Both the position numbers and the translations under genes were made by a program. Below, piece after piece: positions 26,980 through 34,456 of a DNA stretch of 64,000 bases. The first letter of the stretch is position 1, and each line of letters opens with the position of its first letter. The notes below the pieces were generated by a model. It ran no database searches. It saw only the letters and a list, made by a program, of their open reading frames with translations, and was not told where the DNA came from. The stretch comes from Bacteroidetes bacterium UBA6183. Its GTDB lineage: Bacteria > Bacteroidota > Bacteroidia > UKL13-3. The stretch is from positions 7,663 to 71,662 of the forward strand of contig DITN01000031.1 of the NCBI GenBank assembly GCA_002422865.1. The letters run 5' to 3'.

Positions 26980-27020
26980 CAATCTGTGTAATTTGCGTAA
27001 TCAACATTTAATCTGTGCTA
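26980..27020 (-). repeat. Right inverted-repeat end of the cassette, containing the sufS start codon
   Basis: Holds the complements of the left-end repeats. The terminal TAATCTGTGCTA (27009-27020) includes the GTG at 27015-27017 that opens the sufS reading frame. Confidence 0.7.
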
Positions 27021-28256
27021 AAAAATAATATCTCACATATCCGCGCTCAGTTTCCAATACTTCACCAAGAAGTTAACGGAAAGCCATTGGTGTATTTTGA
27101 TAATGCGGCTACCACACAAAAGCCCAAGCAGGTTATTGATGCGTTGCAACGTTATTACGAGTTAGACAATGCCAACATACACAGGGCTGCGCATACGTTA
27201 GCATCCCGCTCTACCGATTATTTTGAAGCAACCCGCAAAACCATACAACAATTTATAAATGCCAAAGAAGAAGCCGAGTGTATTTTTACCAAAGGTGTAA
27301 CTGAAGGCATAAACTTAGTTGCACAAACTTGGGGCAGGGCTAATTTAAAGGCCGGTGATGAGGTGTTGATTACCACCATGGAGCACCATAGCAATATTGT
27401 GCCGTGGCAAATGATTTGCGAAGAAAAAGGAGCAACGTTAAAAGTAATACCCATAAATGATGCCGGTGAGTTGTTGATGGATGAGTTTGATCAACTGTTA
27501 TCAACCCAAACAAAAATAGTAGCTTGTGTATGGGTAAGTAACGCACTTGGAACCATTAATCCTGTTGAAGAAATGATACAAAAAGCCCATGCTGTTGGTG
27601 CGAAAGTATTGTTGGATGGTGCACAAGCCTGCTCGCATATGCCGGTAGATGTGCAAGCTTTAGATTGCGATTTTTTAACCATATCATCGCACAAACTATA
27701 CGGCCCAACCGGTGTAGGTGTGCTTTATGGCAAACGCGAATTGTTAGATGCCATGCCGCCTTATCATGGTGGTGGCGAAATGATTAAAGAAGTAACCTTC
27801 GAAAAAACTACCTACAACGAAATACCATATAAGTTTGAAGCCGGAACACCCAATATTGGAGATGTAATTGCATTTAAATATGCTTTAGATTATGTGAATG
27901 AGTTGGGTAAAGAAAATATAGCAGCACACGAAAATCAACTGTTAAAACATTTTGTGGATGGTATTTCCCAAATAAACCAAACCAACAACAACGCCATAAC
28001 CTTAGTAGGAACGGCAAAAAATAAGGTTTCGGTTCAATCATTTACCATTCATAACATGCATCATTTTGATGTAGGCATGATGTTAGATGCCAAAGGAATT
28101 GCCGTGCGCACCGGGCATCATTGCACACAACCTTTGATGCAACGTTTTAAATTGGAAGGAACCATAAGGGCCTCTTTTGCTTTGTACAACACCACCCAAG
28201 AAGTTGATTCCCTGCTGCAAGCGTTAAGTTCTATTGTTAAATTTTCAAACAGATAA
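27015..28256 (+). CDS. sufS: Cysteine desulfurase SufS, GTG start
   Basis: A 413-residue class II PLP-dependent cysteine desulfurase supplying sulfur for cluster assembly. The N-terminus HIRAQFPILHQEVNGKPLVYFDNAATTQKP is typical. The PLP-binding lysine is Lys227 in SSHKLYGPTG, and the persulfide-forming cysteine is Cys370 in RTGHHCTQP. No ATG precedes the conserved start; the only suitable start is the GTG at 27015, which lies within the terminal repeat of the upstream cassette. The 6-base gap to sufE indicates tight coupling. Translation may have been affected by the insertion, but the enzyme looks intact. Confidence 0.96.
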   Translation: MLKNNISHIRAQFPILHQEVNGKPLVYFDNAATTQKPKQVIDALQRYYELDNANIHRAAHTLASRSTDYFEATRKTIQQFINAKEEAECIFTKGVTEGINLVAQTWGRANLKAGDEVLITTMEHHSNIVPWQMICEEKGATLKVIPINDAGELLMDEFDQLLSTQTKIVACVWVSNALGTINPVEEMIQKAHAVGAKVLLDGAQACSHMPVDVQALDCDFLTISSHKLYGPTGVGVLYGKRELLDAMPPYHGGGEMIKEVTFEKTTYNEIPYKFEAGTPNIGDVIAFKYALDYVNELGKENIAAHENQLLKHFVDGISQINQTNNNAITLVGTAKNKVSVQSFTIHNMHHFDVGMMLDAKGIAVRTGHHCTQPLMQRFKLEGTIRASFALYNTTQEVDSLLQALSSIVKFSNR

Positions 28257-28262
28257 TAAACC

Positions 28263-28688
28263 TTGACAACCACCGATATACAAAACGAAATTATAGATAA
28301 CTTCTCGCTGTTTGATGGCGATATGGAAAGCACTTTGTTTTACTTAATGGACTTAGGTAAAAAATTGCCAACCATGCCTGATGCACATAAAACAGAAGAT
28401 TATATAGTAAAAGGTTGCCAAAGTAAAGTGTGGGTTTTCCCTACGTTTACAGATGGTAAAGTGTATTTTGAAGCGGATAGCAATACAGAAATTACCAAAG
28501 GTTTGGTGTTTTTATTGTGGAGCATTTGGAACGGACAAACACCTGATGAAATTTTAAACAGTGAATTGTTTTTTATTGATAAAATTGGCATGAGCCGCAT
28601 GATTGGGAGTCAGCGGAGTAATGGTTTTGCCAGCATGATTAAACAGATGAAATTGTATGCATTGGCCTATAAAACTAAAGGTGCTTAG
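28263..28688 (+). CDS. sufE: Sulfur acceptor protein SufE, TTG start
   Basis: A 141-residue SufE-family protein that receives persulfide sulfur from SufS and passes it to SufB. The acceptor cysteine is Cys52 in IVKGCQSKVWV, and the C-terminal IGMSRMIGSQRSNGFASMIKQMK segment is typical. The reading frame is preceded by in-frame stops and opens with TTG at 28263. The first ATG would remove 20 conserved residues, so TTG is the likely start. Confidence 0.94.
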   Translation: MTTTDIQNEIIDNFSLFDGDMESTLFYLMDLGKKLPTMPDAHKTEDYIVKGCQSKVWVFPTFTDGKVYFEADSNTEITKGLVFLLWSIWNGQTPDEILNSELFFIDKIGMSRMIGSQRSNGFASMIKQMKLYALAYKTKGA

Positions 28689-28748
28689 TGCTGTTTTGAT
28701 TTAGAACTAAAAATTGATAATATAAAAAGGCGAGAGCCAAATAGAGTT

Positions 28749-29084
28749 ATGGAAGAAACGACTAAACCAACCAAAAACTTTGTTGATGTTCAAAACGAAG
28801 CGATTCAGGTGATACAAACGGTGTACGACCCTGAAATACCCGTAAACATATACGAGTTGGGTTTGATATATGAGGTAAATGTAAACAACGATTTAGATAT
28901 AGAAATCATCATGTCGTTAACCTCTCCTTTTTGTCCGGCTGCACAAAGTATGCCTGCAGAAATTAAAGAGAAACTACTTACCATTGAAGGTGTAAATAAT
29001 GTGGAAGTAAAAATAACTTTTGATCCACCATGGAGTCAGGATTTAATGAGCGAAAGTGCTAAGCTACAACTTGGATTTATGTAG
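28749..29084 (+). CDS. DUF59/MIP18-family Fe-S assembly factor (SufT-like)
   Basis: A 111-residue protein of the MIP18/DUF59 family. The core VYDPEIPVNIYELGLIYEV and MSLTSPFCPAAQSMPAEI (with the reactive-cysteine position) are diagnostic. These proteins take part in maturation or transfer of Fe-S clusters, and its place as the last gene of the suf operon supports that role. The C-terminus has TFDPPWSQDLMSESAKLQLGF, also conserved. A terminator follows 7 bases after the stop. Confidence 0.92.
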   Translation: MEETTKPTKNFVDVQNEAIQVIQTVYDPEIPVNIYELGLIYEVNVNNDLDIEIIMSLTSPFCPAAQSMPAEIKEKLLTIEGVNNVEVKITFDPPWSQDLMSESAKLQLGFM

Positions 29085-29090
29085 TTAAAC

Positions 29091-29126
29091 AAAAGCCCTA
29101 ATACCTAAGCGTGTTGGGGCTTTTGT
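29091..29126 (+). terminator. Terminator of the suf operon
   Basis: A stem of about 14 bp with G-U pairs (aaaagccctaatac with gtgttggggctttt), running into T residues. Confidence 0.8.
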
Positions 29127-29152
29127 CATATTTTAGTTAAAGCAATTTAATG

Positions 29153-29183
29153 TTTGTTAAGCATTAATAATTTGATAACTTTG
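29153..29183 (+). promoter_or_regulatory. Promoter of the M36 peptidase gene
   Basis: TTTG (29153-29156), 19-base spacer, TAACTTTG (29176-29183): a near-ideal Bacteroidota -33/-7 promoter 11 bases before the ATG. Confidence 0.7.
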
Positions 29184-29193
29184 AGATTACGGA

Positions 29194-31767
29194 ATGAAAA
29201 ACAAACTATACACACTACTATTAAGTGCACTGTTAACACTGGGTGTTCAAGCACAACAAACCATCGAAACCAAAATTAAAAGTGCATTACTTTTGCAAGG
29301 TTTTACACCCACCGATGTTGAGCAAATCATCATTACCAATCAATACACCTCCAAACACAATGGTGTTACCCATGTTTATTTTCGACAAAAATACCAAGGT
29401 ATAGAAGTGTTTAACGGAGTAGGTAGCATCCACTTAAAAAACAACCAAACCGTTACTTTTAACCAAAGTTTTGTTAAAGATATTGCCGTAAAAGCACAAG
29501 CGCTAAAAGTTAACGTTACACCTAATACGGCCATGTATGCCACTGCTAATCATTTGGCATTACAAGCTCCTTTAGTATTAGCTAAAACATCTTTTCCATT
29601 GGTTGATAACAAACTTACATTAAACGATGATGCCGTTTCTACTGAACCTATAAACGTACAATTGTATTATTACTTAACCGAGGCAGGTACCTTAAAATTA
29701 GCCTACAACACCAACTGGCTTGATGCCAAAACAAACAATTGGTGGAATGTTAGGGTTGATGCCGCAAACGGTGAAGTGATTGATAAAAACAATTGGAGTG
29801 TGAGTTGCAATAACCAAAGCCATCATCATGCAACAACATTAGTAACCACACAATCAAACATTAAACAAACAACCCCAAGTACATTGAAAAAACGTAGCGA
29901 TGGCGCTGCATACAACGCGTTACCTTTAGGTGTTGAAAGCCCTAATCACGGCAGCCGCAAATTATTGGTAAACCCAAGCGATTCGTTGGCTTCGCCTTAT
30001 GGTTGGCATGATACCAATGCTGTTGCAGGTGCTGAATACACCATTACAGCTGGTAATAATGTGTATGCATCAGAAGATAAAGACAACAATAACATTGCAG
30101 GATATAGTCCTGATGGTGGACCTAACTTAGCTTTCGATTACCCTTATGATATGTTGGGTTCTAACAAAGGCAATTTAAATGCGGCCATTACCAACCTTTT
30201 TGTTTGGAATAACTTTATGCATGATGTGATGTACCATTACGGGTTTGATGAAGAGTCGGGTAATTTCCAATTTAATAACTATGGCAGAGGCGGTAAAGGA
30301 AATGATGCCGTGAATGCTGATGCACAAGATGGAAGTGGAACAGGTAATGCAAATTTTGCTACACCTGCTGATGGACAAAAACCTCGCATGCAAATGTACT
30401 TATGGCCCAGAACGGGAGTTACTTTACCATCGCCTTATGTAAAAATGATTGATAACAGCAGAACTGATTCTACGCCTGCTGTATTGGCTGCTTTTGGTGG
30501 TAAAACATTTGATTTAATTAGAAAAGAATTGGTATTGGTAAACGATGGAAGCACCAATACATTAGGCTGTAGTGCCTTTGTGGGTGATTACACCGGTAAA
30601 GTAGTATTAATTGATAGAGGCACTTGTAATTTTCCTACCAAGGTAAGAAACGCACAAAATGCCGGAGCTGTAATGGCCATTGTGGTTAACTCGAGCACGC
30701 AAGCACCTTATCAAATGACAGGTACACCATCTTCTGATATTACCATTCCGGCTATTATGATTAGTAAGGTTGCAGGCGATTCTTTAAAAGCGCGTTTGTT
30801 GCGCGACAGTGTATTTGTATCTTTAAATCCGGATATTGATTTTAGCGGAGTGTATGATAGTGATTTTGACAATGCCGTAATTGCACACGAGTATGGTCAT
30901 GGTATTTCGAATCGTTTAACCGGTGGTCCGGCCAACTCTAATTGTTTAACCAACCAAGAGCAAGTAGGCGAGGGTTGGAGCGACTTTTTTGGTTTGGTAC
31001 TTACACATGGTGCAATGGACTCTGTTGAGCGTGCACGTGGCGTAGGAACATGGTTGAGCTACCAGGCCATCAGCGGTACAGGTATTAGAACTTACCGCTA
31101 CAGCCGCAACATGACCACCAATCCATCAACTTACAATTATATTAAAACAGCTTCTATCCCTCACGGTGTTGGTGCTGTATGGTGCAGCATGTTGTACGAT
31201 TTGTATTGGAATTTAATTGATAAGTATGGCTACGACAGTAATTTATACAGTGGTACCGGAGGAAACAACCGCGCTTTACAATTGGTAATTGACGGATTAA
31301 AGTTGCAACCATGTAACCCGGGTTTTGTTGATGCGCGTGATGCTATTTTAGCAGCCGACAAAATGAACAACAACGGAGCAGACAGTGCTATCATTTGGAG
31401 CACTTTTGCACGCAGGGGTTTAGGTTATTCAGCCGACCAAGGAACAACAGCTTCTCGTACCGATGGAACAGCAGCATTTGATTTACCTCCAAATACTTCA
31501 ACCGGATTAAATGAGTTGAACAAAGAAAGTGGTATGAGTTTTTGGCCAAACCCTAACCAAGGCGAGTTTGAAATTTTAATGCCTAAAGGAGCAACAACTA
31601 TTGATGTAGAGTTGTATGATATAACAGGAAAACAAGTTTACAACCAAACTTTAACCGGCACCGAAACCGTTACCATTAACGCCAAAGGATTACCAATAGG
31701 TGTGTACATTTTAAAAACACAAAGCAACGGTAAAATATTTACAGGTAAGTTATTAATCACAGAGTAG
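29194..31767 (+). CDS. Secreted M36 (fungalysin) metallopeptidase with PA and T9SS domains
   Basis: An 857-residue secreted zinc endopeptidase. Order of parts: signal peptide MKNKLYTLLLSALLTLGVQAQ; an FTP/PepSY-like propeptide (about 25-200); an M36 catalytic domain split by a PA domain (about 430-545, VLIDRGTCNFPTKVRNAQNAGA); the zinc site HEYGH at 565-569 with the third ligand region QVGEGWSDFFGLV; and a C-terminal T9SS type A domain (SFWPNPNQGEFEI ... GVYILKTQSNGKIFTGKLLI). All catalytic residues are present. It is likely an extracellular protease for nutrient acquisition, a monocistronic unit with a clear promoter and terminator. Confidence 0.94.
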   Translation: MKNKLYTLLLSALLTLGVQAQQTIETKIKSALLLQGFTPTDVEQIIITNQYTSKHNGVTHVYFRQKYQGIEVFNGVGSIHLKNNQTVTFNQSFVKDIAVKAQALKVNVTPNTAMYATANHLALQAPLVLAKTSFPLVDNKLTLNDDAVSTEPINVQLYYYLTEAGTLKLAYNTNWLDAKTNNWWNVRVDAANGEVIDKNNWSVSCNNQSHHHATTLVTTQSNIKQTTPSTLKKRSDGAAYNALPLGVESPNHGSRKLLVNPSDSLASPYGWHDTNAVAGAEYTITAGNNVYASEDKDNNNIAGYSPDGGPNLAFDYPYDMLGSNKGNLNAAITNLFVWNNFMHDVMYHYGFDEESGNFQFNNYGRGGKGNDAVNADAQDGSGTGNANFATPADGQKPRMQMYLWPRTGVTLPSPYVKMIDNSRTDSTPAVLAAFGGKTFDLIRKELVLVNDGSTNTLGCSAFVGDYTGKVVLIDRGTCNFPTKVRNAQNAGAVMAIVVNSSTQAPYQMTGTPSSDITIPAIMISKVAGDSLKARLLRDSVFVSLNPDIDFSGVYDSDFDNAVIAHEYGHGISNRLTGGPANSNCLTNQEQVGEGWSDFFGLVLTHGAMDSVERARGVGTWLSYQAISGTGIRTYRYSRNMTTNPSTYNYIKTASIPHGVGAVWCSMLYDLYWNLIDKYGYDSNLYSGTGGNNRALQLVIDGLKLQPCNPGFVDARDAILAADKMNNNGADSAIIWSTFARRGLGYSADQGTTASRTDGTAAFDLPPNTSTGLNELNKESGMSFWPNPNQGEFEILMPKGATTIDVELYDITGKQVYNQTLTGTETVTINAKGLPIGVYILKTQSNGKIFTGKLLITE

Positions 31768-31790
31768 TACCAAAACCGACTTAAAATATA

Positions 31791-31826
31791 AAGCGAGGCT
31801 TCCAAAGGGGGAGCCTCGCTTTTTTG
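31791..31826 (+). terminator. Terminator of the M36 gene
   Basis: A stem of about 9-10 bp, aagcgaggct (31791-31800) with agcctcgctt (31812-31821), followed by a T run. Confidence 0.85.
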
Positions 31827-31853
31827 TTAAACGCCAGTTGGCGTGCTAGTTTT

Positions 31854-32273
31854 TTACGCTTCCATACGGGGCCATTTCCATGCATAACGGATAATTAGAC
31901 CAAGCAGAATAACTTCTACAACAGCAGCAAACACCATATGCATCCATGCTTCTCCTGCCAAATTAAATAACATATATGGTATTAAAACGATAGCCACCAT
32001 GATATTTACTAATCGATTTATTTTAGCCGGCAAAATAACAGACAGAAAAACCATCAGCATTGGAATTGTAGCTAAGAACAATGCTATAAAAATAAATCCT
32101 TGTGTAATATCAAATACAAATACTTTTCCTTTCAATATATCAGCCACTTTACCCGGCATATATAGAGCAAAATGGTCAACATAAACATAAAGAAACATAA
32201 AACTCGTCCACAGTGCTGCAAGCTTTAGATTCACACTTACGTTGATGTCTTTCAGTTCATTTTGTGTATGCAT
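31854..32273 (-). CDS. DUF6326-like four-helix membrane protein
   Basis: A 139-residue protein with four hydrophobic helices: LAALWTSFMFLYVYVDHFALY, TQGFIFIALFLATIPMLMVFL, NIMVAIVLIPYMLFNLAG and FAAVVEVILLGLIIRYAW. The acidic/aromatic first helix and PAKINRLVNI loop resemble DUF6326 proteins of unknown function. It lies 10 bases after the barrel-like gene at 32284-32907 on the same strand, so it is probably in that transcript and under the palindrome-bearing promoter upstream. Confidence 0.65.
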   Translation of the reverse strand: MHTQNELKDINVSVNLKLAALWTSFMFLYVYVDHFALYMPGKVADILKGKVFVFDITQGFIFIALFLATIPMLMVFLSVILPAKINRLVNIMVAIVLIPYMLFNLAGEAWMHMVFAAVVEVILLGLIIRYAWKWPRMEA

Positions 32274-32283
32274 AAACGATTAA

Positions 32284-32907
32284 TTAAAAGTTAAAGCCAA
32301 TATGCAAACCCGGTTCAGGTGTCCATTTTGGCCACTTGTCATCTTTTTCTTTAAATCCATCGGGCATTTTGGTGTAAAAAGCACGACCGGCAATACCAAG
32401 AGATGGTTCTATAAAAAACTTATCCTTAAAAAGTTTAACGTGATAGCCAACGCGATAGGTGTTGAATATAATAAAACCATTCCCCACTTTATCACCGTTT
32501 TCATTCCTGAATGTTTGCCACATAGGCGTTGCATGTGCTGCTAAATAAAGTCCTTTCCAAACATACCTTTGATAAGCTAGGCCAATTCCATATTCTCTTA
32601 TATAACCGGGAAATTTCTCTTCAGGTGTTCCATATGCTTTATTATAAAAGGGGTTAATACCTAGAGGCCAAGCATGTTTCCATGTTATTAGTTCAAGTGA
32701 AATGACATCTTTTCCTGTAATACGATAACCTAAATTGAGTTGAGCGAATCCCGGTGGATTTACCTTGTCTAAATTACCTACTACAAACAAAGTACTACCA
32801 ACAAACCAGCGTTTATAAGTGCTGTCTGTTTTATCATATTGCGCTTTAAGGTGAATTGAAAAGGAACTTAAAAGTGCAATGAAGAGCATGATTTTTTTCT
32901 TTTGCAT
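32284..32907 (-). CDS. Exported barrel-like protein, paralogue 1
   Basis: A 207-residue protein with signal peptide MQKKKIMLFIALLSSFSIHLKAQ; the in-frame ATG upstream would spoil it. The mature part is rich in alternating aromatic and polar strands (STYKRWFVGSTLFVVGNL, QLNLGYRITGKDVISLEL, YGIGLAYQRYVWKGLYLAAHATP) and ends in GFNF, suggesting a small outer-membrane beta barrel. It is clearly paralogous to the next gene on the strand (shared STYKRW.VGST, GKDVI/PKDVI, WPLG, YQR..WKG). Function is unknown. Its promoter region shares a palindrome and -7 box with the paralogue. Confidence 0.7.
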   Translation of the reverse strand: MQKKKIMLFIALLSSFSIHLKAQYDKTDSTYKRWFVGSTLFVVGNLDKVNPPGFAQLNLGYRITGKDVISLELITWKHAWPLGINPFYNKAYGTPEEKFPGYIREYGIGLAYQRYVWKGLYLAAHATPMWQTFRNENGDKVGNGFIIFNTYRVGYHVKLFKDKFFIEPSLGIAGRAFYTKMPDGFKEKDDKWPKWTPEPGLHIGFNF

Positions 32908-32934
32908 AGCTATTGTTGTTGTTAAATGATGGTA

Positions 32935-32942
32935 CAAAAGTA
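32935..32942 (-). promoter_or_regulatory. -7 box of paralogue 1
   Basis: TACTTTTG on the minus strand fits TAnnTTTG. It lies 24 bases from the palindrome at 32966-32979. No good -33 TTTG is present, as expected for an activator-dependent promoter. Confidence 0.6.
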
Positions 32943-32965
32943 AATTGGTAAGGTGCTATAAGTCG

Positions 32966-32979
32966 TTCACTTAAGTGAA
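32966..32979. promoter_or_regulatory. Palindromic operator TTCACTTAAGTGAA, copy 1
   Basis: A perfect 14-bp palindrome. An identical copy, with identical flanks for several bases, lies upstream of the paralogous gene. It is centred about 41 bases before the transcription start implied by the -7 box. The neighbouring Crp/Fnr-type regulator is the natural candidate binder. Confidence 0.7.
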
Positions 32980-33100
32980 GAAATGTGGTTAGTTTTTTTA
33001 ATAAATCAGGTTACTGGTGTGTTTGTGCAATACCGATTTTTGTAGTATTACACAAGACCAAACGTTTGTTGTAAATTGAGGTAGTTGTTATTTTTTTAAA

Positions 33101-33718
33101 TTAAAACTTAACTCCAAAATCAAACCCGGGTTGAATAAAATAGTTAGGCCACTTTTGTTCTACAGCTTTAAAAGATTCAGGAACACCTGTTCTTAAAGGC
33201 CAGTAGCTTACTCCAATTGCAGGTTCAAAAAAGAAACGGTCGTTAAAAAACTTAAACTGATAACCCAAATAAAAATCTAGGTATAAGGTGTATCCATTTC
33301 CGATCTTTTTATTGTTCTGATCCATGTATTTTTCAAAAGCATTTAGTGCATATACTGATGTATAAACTCCTTTCCACAAAAAACGCTGATATCCTAAAGT
33401 AGGTGCAAGTATGCGCGCATGGCCGGGGTAGCTATCTTCTGTTCCATCAAATATTTTTCCCCAAGGTGTACCAAGAGGCCAATCGTAAACGGATCTTTTA
33501 AATCTAAAATGAATAACATCTTTAGGGGTAATGCTATAACCGGCATTTATTTGTATGTATTCAGGATTGTGTTCCTTAGTTAAATTCCCCAGTAGGTATA
33601 GGGTACTCCCAACATACCACCTTTTGTAAGTACTGTTGGGTTTGGTATCTTGAGCATTGGCTTTTATACTACCGGCCAATATGATGGTTAAAACAGAACA
33701 TAAAATTCTCTTGTGCAT
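33101..33718 (-). CDS. Exported barrel-like protein, paralogue 2
   Basis: A 205-residue protein with signal peptide MHKRILCSVLTIILAGSIKANAQ; start chosen at 33718 because the upstream in-frame ATG adds an unlikely polar extension. The mature sequence parallels paralogue 1 (STYKRWYVGSTLYLLGNL, QINAGYSITPKDVIHFRF, DWPLGTPWG, LGYQRFLWKGVY) and ends GFDFGVKF, again suggesting an outer-membrane barrel. Function is unknown. It is located just downstream of the crp/fnr-like gene, with the palindromic operator in the 84-bp gap. Confidence 0.7.
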   Translation of the reverse strand: MHKRILCSVLTIILAGSIKANAQDTKPNSTYKRWYVGSTLYLLGNLTKEHNPEYIQINAGYSITPKDVIHFRFKRSVYDWPLGTPWGKIFDGTEDSYPGHARILAPTLGYQRFLWKGVYTSVYALNAFEKYMDQNNKKIGNGYTLYLDFYLGYQFKFFNDRFFFEPAIGVSYWPLRTGVPESFKAVEQKWPNYFIQPGFDFGVKF

Positions 33719-33747
33719 ATCCTTTTTATTCTTGTTAAATGATAGCG

Positions 33748-33755
33748 CAAAAGTA
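33748..33755 (-). promoter_or_regulatory. -7 box of paralogue 2
   Basis: TACTTTTG on the minus strand, identical to that of paralogue 1 and at the same 24-base offset from the palindrome. Confidence 0.6.
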
Positions 33756-33778
33756 GATGGGCTTAATGCCACAACTCG

Positions 33779-33792
33779 TTCACTTAAGTGAA
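33779..33792. promoter_or_regulatory. Palindromic operator TTCACTTAAGTGAA, copy 2
   Basis: Identical to copy 1, placed between the stop of the Crp/Fnr-like gene (33803) and the start of paralogue 2 (33718). Confidence 0.7.
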
Positions 33793-33802
33793 GAAAGAGG
33801 TA

Positions 33803-34381
33803 TTAGCCCTTTTTTTCTGAAATACGTGCTCTTAGTCTGCTTAACGATTGTGGTTTGATGCCTAAGTAACTTGCCAATTGGTGTTGTGGTACACGCTGAA
33901 TAAGGTCGGGTCTTTTTTGGATTAAGTTCAGGTATCGTTGTTCGGGCGAAGAGGTTTTAAATTCGTCAAAGTCCATCCGTTGTTTGGCCAATAATTCTTC
34001 CGACAACATCCTGCACATGGTATCAAACTTGGGGAATTTGTTGTTTACTTCAACCGACATGTCATCGTTTGATACCAACAAAATACTGTCTTCAACACAA
34101 CCAACATAATACTCAGATGGGGTTTTGTTTATTGCGCAATGTGGTGTTACTCCTTCAAGCTCGGTATAAAAAGCAGTTGTTTTTTCTTCTCCATCAATGA
34201 TGTAATAAACCCTGATACAACCTTTTAAAACAAAATAATTGTTATTGGTACTTTGTCCTTGCGCTAATAATACTGTTCCTTTTTTTACCGAATGAAATAA
34301 ATTTAATGAGAGTAAAGTATTTTTCTCCTCCTCTGTTAGCGTAATGTATTTTGATATAAAGTTGAATAGTATGTCTTGCAT
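33803..34381 (-). CDS. Crp/Fnr-family transcription regulator
   Basis: A 192-residue regulator. The N-terminal cyclic-nucleotide-binding-type jelly roll spans about residues 1-120 (KKGTVLLAQGQSTNNNYFVLKGCIRVYY). The C-terminal winged HTH has TSSPEQRYLNLIQKRPDLIQRVPQHQLASYLGIKPQSLSRLRARI, where QHQLASYLGI and PQSLSRLRAR make the helix-turn-helix. There is no cysteine cluster of the FNR type and no clear cAMP-binding RxS motif, so the effector is unknown. The start at 34381 is preferred to an upstream ATG. The palindromes upstream of both downstream paralogues are probable targets. Confidence 0.9.
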   Translation of the reverse strand: MQDILFNFISKYITLTEEEKNTLLSLNLFHSVKKGTVLLAQGQSTNNNYFVLKGCIRVYYIIDGEEKTTAFYTELEGVTPHCAINKTPSEYYVGCVEDSILLVSNDDMSVEVNNKFPKFDTMCRMLSEELLAKQRMDFDEFKTSSPEQRYLNLIQKRPDLIQRVPQHQLASYLGIKPQSLSRLRARISEKKG

Positions 34382-34456
34382 GTTGTTGTTTCTGTTGGTT
34401 GTTACGCTAGGCAATATAGGTTTGATGGAATGATGTTTTATCCATCAAAAAAAACA

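Larger units (their letters stand above)
26511..27020. mobile_element. Inverted-repeat-bounded GxxExxY cassette inside the suf operon
   Basis: A segment of about 510 bp bounded by the perfect 12-bp inverted repeat TAGCACAGATTA (26511-26522) and its complement TAATCTGTGCTA (27009-27020). A second, inner inverted pair agrees at 12 of 13 positions: ATTACACTGATTG (26537-26549) and its near-complement CAATCTGTGTAAT (26980-26992). The left end also has a 10-bp tandem near-repeat (TAGCACAGAT/TAGCACGGAT). The only gene inside encodes a GxxExxY-family protein. The arrangement looks like a small mobile or formerly mobile unit inserted between sufD and sufS. Mobility is inference; I see no clear target-site duplication. 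Confidence 0.6.

Noticed and set aside
22875..29084. GxxExxY gene as a genuine member of the suf pathway
   Set aside because: The inverted repeats that bound it and the family's wide, unlinked distribution make insertion the simpler explanation.
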